Assembly (NCBI RefSeq): GCF_003007675.1
Contig: NZ_PXNP01000111.1
Location: forward strand, 1-64,000
Direction: 5' to 3'
Origin: Marinobacter fuscus
Lineage (GTDB): Bacteria > Pseudomonadota > Gammaproteobacteria > Pseudomonadales > Oleiphilaceae
DNA length: 64,000 nt
Shown one piece after another: positions 1-5,264 of the stretch (position 1 is the first letter of the stretch; each line of letters begins with the position of its first letter). The position numbers and the translations under genes were made by a program. The notes below the pieces were generated by a model that was not told the DNA's origin, did no database searches, and saw only the letters and a program-made list of their open reading frames with translations.

Positions 1-517
1 GGCGATGGCAACGACCCGCCAGGCGGGCGTCGCTGGGATAGGCAATCGCCTTGGGCATGACAGTAGTGTCGATGACGGCAACCTTGAGGCTTTCCGGGGC
101 GATGACGCCAGTATCCTGGCCCAGGGCGATGCTCATTTTCAGAAGCTCACAAGCGCCGTTTTCGCCGATGCGATGCCGGAACCGCATCATGGTCGTTTCG
201 TCCATGGGCAGTCGGTGCTGAAAGATCACCTCGCCGCAGAAGTGTTGCCAGTAGGGGTTCTCTACCCAGCGATCCAGCACATCACGATCTGACAGCGCGT
301 ACATGTGCTTGAGCAACTGTAAGCCCACGTGTAACCGGATGGGCAACCCCGGACGCCCGGCTTGCACCGCGTACAACTGGCCGAAGTGCTGTTCGCAGGC
401 AGACCAGTCGATACGCTTTCCCATCTGCACCAACTCGTGCCGGGTGTTGAGGATGTCTTCGAGGTAGGTTTCCAGCAGATCCCGCTGTGGTGCCTGGCGC
501 TTATCCCGTGGAATCAT
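1..517 (-). CDS. IS5-family transposase, 3' end outside window
   Basis: The frame reads leftward from an ATG at 517 with no stop before the window edge, giving at least 172 residues. The order of elements matches IS5-type transposases: a basic start (MIPRDKRQAP), the N-terminal InsH/DUF772-like region (GRPGLPIRLHVGLQLLKHM, WVENPYWQHFCGE, QHRLPMDETTMMRFRHRIG), then VAVIDTTVMPKAIAYPSDARL, where the Asp of VIDTTV is the expected first residue of the DDE catalytic triad. The other two acidic residues would lie outside the window, so intactness cannot be judged. It borders integron-like cassette debris, in keeping with an accessory island. The inverted repeat on this side was not identified. Confidence 0.88.
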   Translation of the reverse strand, partial: MIPRDKRQAPQRDLLETYLEDILNTRHELVQMGKRIDWSACEQHFGQLYAVQAGRPGLPIRLHVGLQLLKHMYALSDRDVLDRWVENPYWQHFCGEVIFQHRLPMDETTMMRFRHRIGENGACELLKMSIALGQDTGVIAPESLKVAVIDTTVMPKAIAYPSDARLAGRCHR

Positions 518-823
518 GGCGTTTTCTTCCGGTTTTTGGGCGAAACGGAGAGATTTATGGTGGAGATTATACCCTGAATTCAGGCCAACTTATTGCCTTG
601 ATTCAGGTTTTTCCTTTTGCAGGGCCGACTACTTCCGGCCGGCGCTCCGGAGACCAACCCTCGCGGATCGGCCCTTGCCATTTGCTAGTGGTTAGCGTTC
701 AATCGGGTAAAACCGGCTGAACGGTGATCTTCCCACAGGGGACTTTCACCCCATTAGTTCATGCCCATGCTGGGCGTACGCAAGTGCGTCCAGGTGACGC
801 CTTCGGCGCACCTGACGCAAGCG
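518..823. other. Intergenic stretch: IS flank and cassette boundary
   Basis: No convincing gene is seen. The segment starts with the presumed upstream end of the insertion sequence, contains a perfect palindrome CCTGAATTCAGG at 573-584 with a near copy (CCTTGATTCAGG) at 596-607, and ends in an attC-like hairpin that abuts the parE-like stop codon. The exact IS terminus cannot be set without the other end. Confidence 0.5.
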
Positions 824-829
824 TTAGGG
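763..829 (-). other. attC-like recombination site downstream of the ParE-like toxin
   Basis: The core GTTAGGG at 823-829 reads CCCTAAC on the gene strand and contains the TAA stop of the toxin gene, a usual position for a cassette attC. The inner part folds into a long stem: TGCGTCCAGGTG at 785-796 pairs with CACCTGACGCA at 809-819, leaving one extra C, then an A bulge, then CGCC-TTC-GGCG. Extrahelical bases on one arm are a hallmark of attC sites. The outer partner (GCCCATGC, 763-770) is degenerate, so the site may be inactive. Confidence 0.6.
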
Positions 830-1138
830 CTTACTGCGTTTCCGCCAATAGCCAGGTTTTCGGGAGTGGTGAGCAATCGCAATGACTATAGCCTCTTCTG
901 GCAGTTCAATGGCGACTATATCGTATGGGAAGCGCTCCAGAATCAGGCGCCTTGCACCGGTATCGCTGGCTTCTTCGGGGAGAGGTGATAAAGGAAGGAG
1001 GTTTTCTTCAATAACGTCGATGGCTGCATCAACAGCAGCAAAAAACTCTGACCCGAGTCCGCGCTGTTCATGTTCATACCATGCTGCTGCCTCTATCGCT
1101 TCCTGAGAGGCCTCTTCCAGTATCCTTACCGTTCGCAC
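824..1138 (-). CDS. ParE/RelE-type toxin of a type II toxin-antitoxin module
   Basis: A 104-residue basic protein with a GTG start. The order EEASQEAIEAAAWYEHEQRGLG, FFAAVDAAIDVIEENL, then ARRLILERFPYDIVAIELPEEAIVIAIAHHSRKPGYWRKR is the classic ParE/RelE plasmid-stabilisation fold, with the C-terminal HxxRxPxYWxxR signature intact. Family members block gyrase or cleave mRNA on the ribosome; which applies here cannot be told. The start lies two bases past the antitoxin stop, giving an antitoxin-toxin operon. Its stop codon is embedded in an attC-like site, marking the pair as an integron cassette. Confidence 0.85.
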   Translation of the reverse strand: MRTVRILEEASQEAIEAAAWYEHEQRGLGSEFFAAVDAAIDVIEENLLPLSPLPEEASDTGARRLILERFPYDIVAIELPEEAIVIAIAHHSRKPGYWRKRSKP

Positions 1139-1140
1139 TA

Positions 1141-1377
1141 TTACTGGCCTAACCTCGCTCTCATCTTTGATCGAAATTCTTCACGGCTGAGCAGCGTGGC
1201 TTTTCCGCTTTTGACCTTGGACACGCGGCGAATAATTTCATCGTTCCAGGCCTGCTCGACCGAGTCGTCACGGGGGCCGTCCAGGCTCATGATTAGCTCC
1301 CGAGCCAGCGCTGCACGTTCCGACTCGGAGAGAGTCGAAATCTGGGAGCGTAGGTGGTCTAATGTTTCGGTAGTCAT
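1141..1377 (-). CDS. Addiction-module antitoxin for the adjacent ParE-like toxin
   Basis: A 78-residue acidic protein: LRSQISTLSESERAALARELIMSLDGP followed by VEQAWNDEIIRRVSKVKSGKA and SREEFRSKMRARL. This matches the short addiction-module-component family (often annotated putative addiction module protein) that pairs with RelE/ParE toxins. The N-terminal half is probably the dimer/DNA-binding region and the C-terminal helix probably wraps the toxin; both are inferred from the family. It is the first gene of the two-gene cassette and probably autoregulates it. The upstream 47 bases end in the second attC-like site. Confidence 0.83.
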   Translation of the reverse strand: MTTETLDHLRSQISTLSESERAALARELIMSLDGPRDDSVEQAWNDEIIRRVSKVKSGKATLLSREEFRSKMRARLGQ

Positions 1378-1424
1378 GGTGCTTCCGCTAATGGCGATAC
1401 GGTGATGCTATCTGTAACCAACGT

Positions 1425-1495
1425 CCCTAACAAGTGGCTGTTGTCGGACGCACCTGCGCTGGCGCTCCGGTGCGCCTCAAATGCAGGCGTTAAAT
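1425..1495 (-). other. attC site between the toxin cassette and the ccdB remnant
   Basis: This 71-bp element is bounded by CCCTAAC (1425-1431) and GTTAAAT (1489-1495); the latter fits the GTTRRRY core. The inside contains the imperfect arms GGACGCACC (1446-1454) and GGTGCGCC (1469-1476). On the minus strand it begins ATTTAAC, which includes the TAA stop of the ccdB remnant, exactly where a cassette attC normally sits. Confidence 0.72.
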
Positions 1496-1747
1496 ACCCG
1501 TGATAGCGAGATCCAGAGCTCCAACTATCTGATCTCTGAAATGCGAGAGGGAACCAATCGGGTTCTTGAGCTGTTTTTCAGGCACTGAAGATACTTGCGG
1601 TGTTAACAACAGCAATTCCTGGCTGGCAAAAGTGATTACCGGTGTGAGGCCTTGCATGGCTTGGCCGTCAAAAGCCGCGCGCTTGCCCAGTGGGATAATG
1701 ATACGAGTTGCCAGATCTGTCAGCAGAGGGCTTTGAATATCCATCAA
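1490..1747 (-). pseudogene. ccdB: CcdB-type toxin remnant, N-terminus missing
   Basis: The minus strand reads LMDIQSPLLTDLATRIIIPL, GLTPVITFASQELLLLTPQ, SVPEKQL and FRDQIVGALDLAITGI before a stop, closely following chromosomal-integron CcdB gyrase poisons (VDVQSDLL..TRLVIPL..FRNEIIAAIDFLITGI). About 83 residues match, against roughly 101-105 in the family. The expected first 20 or so residues are missing: the open frame continues upstream into unrelated sequence. No CcdA partner is visible. The stop codon lies within an attC site, so this was a gene cassette. The last residues, important for CcdB toxicity, are present, but without a proper N-terminus it is probably dead. Confidence 0.75.
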
Positions 1748-1820
1748 GACGTTCCGGCGCTCACCGCAATGCTCAGTGATCCAGAAGTCATGAAGTTCTC
1801 CGCCCCCTCTGGCAAGATAG
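1748..1820 (+). pseudogene. Possible GNAT acetyltransferase fragment
   Basis: About 24 residues on the plus strand, DVPALTAMLSDPEVMKFS followed by APSGK, look like the start of a RimJ/RimL-type GNAT domain (ADLPAL..LSDPEVMRFS). The similarity begins right where the CcdB similarity on the other strand ends and then stops. This suggests a junction between two unrelated gene pieces. The match is short, so this is tentative. Confidence 0.35.
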
Positions 1821-1977
1821 TTGGCACTGCTGCTCCCGAGCCTGTCTCCGTCTATTCTCGGAGGTATCTGGCGCGGTATAGTCAAGTTTTGGCTGTGGTA
1901 GGGGTGCTAACCAAGCCCATGAAAATTGCGCTCAACAATAACCGTGTTCCCCGGAACTCAGAGGAAAGCAGCAAATC

Positions 1978-2154
1978 ATGAAACCAAAGATCAGCATTAT
2001 CACGCTTGGTGTGGAAGATTTGGAGAGGGCCACCCGTTTTTATGGCGAGGGGCTGGGTATGCCAAAGTACGATTTTGAGGATGGCAATATCTCTTTTTTC
2101 AGTCTGGAGGGAACCTGGACTGGGAAGTTGCCTACAGCCCTTATCAGGATCTGA
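1978..2154 (+). pseudogene. VOC/glyoxalase-family gene with internal deletion
   Basis: An ATG preceded by AGAGGAAAGCAG opens MKPKISIITLGVEDLERATR, FYGEGLGMPKYDF and ISFFSLEG, the first beta-alpha-beta unit of a VOC (glyoxalase/bleomycin resistance) protein. Translation then changes to GTWTGKLPTALIRI and stops at 58 residues, against about 120-140 normally. In the next frame the same DNA reads DWEVAYSPYQDL before a stop at 2157-2159, which looks like the usual VOC C-terminal part (WEVAYNP). The simplest reading is one gene that lost its middle and its frame. Confidence 0.72.
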
Positions 2155-2212
2155 CGTAACGACGAATCCAGTGGCAGTTGCAGCCATCTCACTCAACGCA
2201 AGAGAACGTTTA

Positions 2213-2518
2213 ATGTCCCCAGGTTTGGTTTTTGCAGGCACTCTGGGCCAGATTACGTTGGCCTATCTGTTGTTTATGGTGGCGGTATTCGGGTTCAGTG
2301 CCGTTAGCAATACCCACCGCCCTACTCCGCTCGATAGCAGGATTCTGGATTCGGCATTCTATATCCTGCCGGGGAGTTGCCTGTTAAGTGCAGTTGCGGT
2401 GATCGGGCTGTACTGGGCGGGCGCCAGCTCGCGCGCCTACCTGTGGTACACAGCACCCGTAATACTGTTTTTGATTTACTGTATTTATGCGCAGGTTTTT
2501 ATCCCACGCAAAGATTAA
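2213..2518 (+). CDS. Small membrane protein, function unknown
   Basis: A 101-residue protein is predicted from the ATG at 2213, after the weak purine stretch AGAGAACG. The frame is open further upstream but that part overlaps the VOC remnant. Three hydrophobic segments are visible: residues near 3-23 (LVFAGTLGQITLAYLLFMVA), 45-68 (ILPGSCLLSAVAVIGLYWAG) and 75-95 (YTAPVILFLIYCIYAQVF), followed by a basic IPRKD tail. I recognise no family. It could be a cassette gene, but no convincing attC follows. Confidence 0.45.
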   Translation: MSPGLVFAGTLGQITLAYLLFMVAVFGFSAVSNTHRPTPLDSRILDSAFYILPGSCLLSAVAVIGLYWAGASSRAYLWYTAPVILFLIYCIYAQVFIPRKD

Positions 2519-2526
2519 TACCGCAA

Positions 2527-2585
2527 GGCCCGTGCTCGGCGTGCGCCGGTATATGCGCGTTACCCTGGCAGTTCCGGCACGGGCC
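2527..2585. repeat. Inverted repeat downstream of the small membrane gene
   Basis: GGCCCGTGC at 2527-2535 is repeated perfectly inverted as GCACGGGCC at 2577-2585, with 41 bases between. It lies between two convergent genes. No T-run follows, so it is not a clear terminator, and the inner sequence is not attC-like. Confidence 0.5.
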
Positions 2586-2621
2586 ATTCTAAGGCAGGTT
2601 TAATCTACCGGTTCAGTTCGC

Positions 2622-2777
2622 TCAGGAGCAAGAACCGCAGCAGGTTCCGCCGCCATGGCTCTTGGGTTTGTCTTGCTGTTTGGTGTCGTTGGTGTTTGCG
2701 GGCTCTGCCTGCTGTACGGCACCGGCTTTGTTTTCGGTTTCGTCTTTCTTGAACAGTTTCTGGAACAGCTTTTTCAT
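2622..2777 (-). CDS. CCGSCS motif small protein
   Basis: A 51-residue ORF too short for most gene callers, with its start after AGGATCATCC. It encodes a lysine-rich amphipathic start (MKKLFQKLFKKDE), a low-complexity polar middle rich in Q, N, T and K, then the tail HGGGTCCGSCS ending exactly at the stop. Short proteins with this terminal cysteine motif are known from marine gammaproteobacteria such as Marinobacter and Halomonas and are annotated CCGSCS motif protein; their function is unknown. The cysteine cluster suggests metal binding or a modified peptide, which is inference. It is a single gene on the minus strand. Confidence 0.8.
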   Translation of the reverse strand: MKKLFQKLFKKDETENKAGAVQQAEPANTNDTKQQDKPKSHGGGTCCGSCS

Positions 2778-2993
2778 GGATGATCCTCAGTATTGATCCG
2801 TAAGATATATTTCATGTGAATCTTAATTTGGCATACTGAGGCGGTCAAGCATTTGTGCTGCGATTTTACTCACCCGTTGATCTGGGCCATATTCCAACCG
2901 GTTGTGTGCGAACGAAGCGCCTGAACGGCCCTCGCCATTGCACCGCAATCCGCTTAAGCTACCGGCTTTGTCTCTTGGTTATGCGGGAACGTC

Positions 2994-3449
2994 ATGGGTA
3001 AATCCATCGCCCTGTTCGGGCTTCTGATCATACTTCTGGGGTTGGTGGTGTTCCAGTATTCCATCACCTCCGTGCCGGATCTTGAGTCGCCACTTACCGT
3101 GAGTGACGCCCGTTATCTGGAGGCCGACCATTCGGTTCTGATGTCCGTCTCGGGTGCTGATGGCAACCGGTTCACCGTGGGTATGCGGGGCGATCTGGTT
3201 GAAAAGCCGGAGGAAGCCGCCCTGTTTTACATCAGCCACCCGGAGGTTATTCCCTACGTGCACTGGCCTGCGGTGCGCAGCAACGATGAGCGGCGGGTGT
3301 TGCGGTTGCTGACGAACTGGGTGGGTAATCACAGTGAACCAGTCAGCGAGGCGGTGTTTGCCCCCGAGAGCCTGGGCACTCTGGCGCCGGAGGTCAGAGC
3401 CTGGCTGGTGGGGCATCAAATCTATTTGGCGTTGAAGCAAAGAAACTGA
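2994..3449 (+). CDS. Conserved hypothetical membrane-anchored protein
   Basis: A 151-residue protein with its start after GGGAACGTC. Residues 4-21 (SIALFGLLIILLGLVVFQY) form one N-terminal hydrophobic segment, either an anchor or an uncleaved signal, followed by a soluble domain of about 125 residues facing the periplasm by prediction. No catalytic motif is evident and I do not recognise the family. The codon pattern resembles neighbouring core genes. It stands alone, with a response-regulator remnant just downstream on the opposite strand. Confidence 0.65.
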   Translation: MGKSIALFGLLIILLGLVVFQYSITSVPDLESPLTVSDARYLEADHSVLMSVSGADGNRFTVGMRGDLVEKPEEAALFYISHPEVIPYVHWPAVRSNDERRVLRLLTNWVGNHSEPVSEAVFAPESLGTLAPEVRAWLVGHQIYLALKQRN

Positions 3450-3452
3450 CGG

Positions 3453-3503
3453 TTAGTCCGGCGCCACCAGGGTGTAGCCAAAACCACGCACGGTGCGGGC
3501 GTT
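3453..3503 (-). pseudogene. Remnant of an OmpR-family response regulator C-terminus
   Basis: The minus strand encodes NARTVRGFGYTLVAPD followed by TAA. RTVRGFGY is the near-invariant end of the winged-helix DNA-binding domain of OmpR/PhoB regulators. Only about 16 residues remain; upstream sequence has no such similarity. This looks like the scar of a deleted regulator gene between the hypothetical gene and mgtC. Confidence 0.6.
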
Positions 3504-3598
3504 TGTTGCCTATACTCAGAGCATTGGCGCGCAGAAGGTAAGCTGCCGCCAGCGTTAGTGCTTACAGCTTTAAGCCCCTGAAAGGACACGCCGTAACG

Positions 3599-4294
3599 AT
3601 GGATGTAACAACCGACGATCTGGAAATGCTGTTTCGCCTGGTGGCCGCCCTGGCCGCAGGCGCATTGATAGGTTATGAACGCACTTACCATGGGCGGCCC
3701 GCCGGGTTTCGTACCCACGCCTTGGTGTGTGCCGCCTCCAGCCTGTTGATGCTGGTCACCGTGTACGAGGCGCACTGGGTGCCGGATACCAACGGCACCA
3801 TAAGGCTGGACCCGACCCGCATGGCCCAGGGCATCATGACTGGCATCGGCTTTCTGGGGGCGGGCGTGATCATGAAAGAAGGCATTGCGGTGCGCGGCCT
3901 TACCACCGCGGCCTCTATCTGGATTACCGCCGCCATTGGCATTCTGGCGGGCATCGGTTTCTATTTCCCGCTGGTGGTGTCGGTGATTCTTACGCTGGCC
4001 ACCCTGTCGCTGTTCCGTTGGATAGAAGGGAAAATGCCCGCGCAATCCTATTTCGTCTTCCAGGTGCGCTTTGCCCGGGCCTCGGCGATGACCGAAGCTG
4101 ACCTGATGAAACTCATTGAAAATCACGGCTTCAGTGTTGCCAATCTAAGCTATCGGCTGGAGGGCGAAGGCCGGGTGGTGCGCCACAACATGGTGCTGCA
4201 TACTACCGACAAAACCAGCGCCTCGCGCCTGGCCGACCAACTGGTGGCGGCAGAAGCAGTGATGGAATTCCGGATTACCCCCACAGGCGATTAA
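3599..4294 (+). CDS. MgtC/SapB family membrane protein
   Basis: A 231-residue protein. The first 145 or so residues contain four to five hydrophobic segments with family signatures: LAAGALIGYERTYHGRPAGFRTHALVC near the start, then MAQGIMTGIGFLGAGVIMKEG and VRGLTTAASIWITAAIGILAG. These match the MgtC/SapB domain of the inner membrane. A cytoplasmic C-terminal domain of about 75 residues (FQVRFARASAMTEADLMKLI..) resembles the ACT-like tail of longer MgtC proteins. MgtC proteins are tied to low-magnesium survival and control of F-type ATPase in pathogens; the role here is inferred only. A GC hairpin (4322-4340) follows. Confidence 0.88.
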   Translation: MDVTTDDLEMLFRLVAALAAGALIGYERTYHGRPAGFRTHALVCAASSLLMLVTVYEAHWVPDTNGTIRLDPTRMAQGIMTGIGFLGAGVIMKEGIAVRGLTTAASIWITAAIGILAGIGFYFPLVVSVILTLATLSLFRWIEGKMPAQSYFVFQVRFARASAMTEADLMKLIENHGFSVANLSYRLEGEGRVVRHNMVLHTTDKTSASRLADQLVAAEAVMEFRITPTGD

Positions 4295-4321
4295 TCGGTA
4301 ACATGCGCCCCATCTGAAACT

Positions 4322-4340
4322 GGCCCGGCGCTGTCGGGCC
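4322..4340 (+). terminator. Terminator-like hairpin after the mgtC-like gene
   Basis: GGCCCG at 4322-4327 pairs with CGGGCC at 4335-4340 around a seven-base loop. No strong T-run follows, so it may only attenuate readthrough into the downstream SMR gene. Confidence 0.4.
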
Positions 4341-4369
4341 CTCCACTGGTTTACGTATCACGGTATGTT

Positions 4370-4702
4370 ATGAAAAGCTGGTTGCTGCTTGGTTTGGCCA
4401 TCGTCGCAGAGGTTATTGCCACTTCCGCACTCAAGTACAGCGAAGGGTTTACCCGTTTATTACCCAGCGTGGTGGTGGTTGTGGGTTACAGCGTTGCTTT
4501 TTACTTTCTGGCGCTGACCATCAAGGTCATTCCCGTGGGCATTGCCTATGCGGTATGGGCCGGGTTGGGGATTGTATTAATTTCACTCATCGGTTGGCTG
4601 CTGCTCGGCCAAAAGCTGGATTTTCCTGCCGTTGTCGGTATGCTGCTGATTGTAACCGGTGTCATGGTTATCAACCTGCTCTCCAACACAGGTGCACACT
4701 GA
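4370..4702 (+). CDS. SMR-family multidrug efflux protein, EmrE-like
   Basis: A 110-residue protein with the four transmembrane helices expected of small multidrug resistance pumps. The essential membrane glutamate is present in TM1 (LAIVAEVIATSALKYSEGF, Glu14). TM3 carries AYAVWAGLGIVLIS with the conserved Trp. The YSEGFTRLLPS stretch points to the EmrE/Qac subtype rather than the guanidinium exporter Gdx (SugE). By family, it would exchange protons for cationic drugs across the inner membrane as an antiparallel dimer. It sits six bases upstream of a GNAT gene and may be co-transcribed with it. Confidence 0.9.
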   Translation: MKSWLLLGLAIVAEVIATSALKYSEGFTRLLPSVVVVVGYSVAFYFLALTIKVIPVGIAYAVWAGLGIVLISLIGWLLLGQKLDFPAVVGMLLIVTGVMVINLLSNTGAH

Positions 4703-4708
4703 ACCGAT

Positions 4709-5197
4709 ATGAGTACGCTAACATCGATCACTATTCGCAAGTACCGGATTCAGGATCTGAGCCCGGTGGTTCGCCTGTTTACCGACTCCGTGCATGAGCT
4801 GACGGCGGGCGCCTACGATGAAACCCAGCGCTACGCCTGGGCTTCACGAACGCCTCATCTGGATACCTGGCAGCAACGGCTGCAATCTCTGGAAACTCTG
4901 GTAGCCGAAGAAGGCGATAACCTGGCAGGCTTCATTTCTTACGACAAGGACGGCACCATCGACCTGGTATTTACCGCCCCCAACTATGCCCGCCGCGGCA
5001 TTGCCTCTACGTTGTATTATGAAGCCGAGCAGCAGCTGCGTGCCATGGGTTTGAAAGAGCTGAAAACCGAAGCCAGCGTGGTTGCCCGGCCCTTCTTTGA
5101 GCGCCACGGCTATAGCGTGGTGGACGAGCAAAAAGTGACCGTGCGCGGTGCCCAGTTCCTGCGTTACCTGATGCACAAAAATCTCGAAGACGAATAG
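4709..5197 (+). CDS. GNAT-family N-acetyltransferase
   Basis: A 162-residue single-domain GNAT. ITIRKYRIQDLSPVVRLFTDSV is strand 1/helix 1. VAEEGDNLAGFISYDKDGTIDLVFTAPNYARRGIASTLYYEAEQQL contains the acetyl-CoA pyrophosphate loop (RRGIAS). ASVVARPFFERHGYSVVDEQKV is the C-terminal motif. It resembles the YafP/YiiD-like stand-alone group, whose substrates are mostly unknown, so no substrate is proposed. It starts six bases after the SMR gene, suggesting one transcript. The ribosome-binding site is weak, consistent with coupled translation. Confidence 0.85.
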   Translation: MSTLTSITIRKYRIQDLSPVVRLFTDSVHELTAGAYDETQRYAWASRTPHLDTWQQRLQSLETLVAEEGDNLAGFISYDKDGTIDLVFTAPNYARRGIASTLYYEAEQQLRAMGLKELKTEASVVARPFFERHGYSVVDEQKVTVRGAQFLRYLMHKNLEDE

Positions 5198-5225
5198 CCT
5201 TTCAGAGCGTTCACTGTATCGCTAT

Positions 5226-5264
5226 AAGAACTTGCCCGGGTGTGACTCAGGCGGGTTCTTTTTG
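5226..5264. terminator. Bidirectional terminator between GNAT and the AAR-like gene
   Basis: AAGAACTTGCC and GGCGGGTTCTT form an imperfect stem followed on the plus strand by TTTTTG. It overlaps the last codons of the minus-strand gene and lies between two converging genes. Confidence 0.6.

Noticed and set aside
1652..1981. Plus-strand 109-codon frame as a complete gene
   Set aside because: Only about 24 codons look GNAT-like. The upstream part is antisense to ccdB and the downstream part is unrelated, so it is treated as a fragment.
2527..2585. Inverted repeat read as a third attC
   Set aside because: The arms are perfectly paired without extrahelical bases, and no RYYYAAC/GTTRRRY ends are present.
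4303..4369. Guanidine riboswitch upstream of the SMR gene
   Set aside because: An ACGG is present close to the start, but the paired hairpins of guanidine-II or the fold of guanidine-I/III could not be built. The protein also looks EmrE-like, not Gdx-like.
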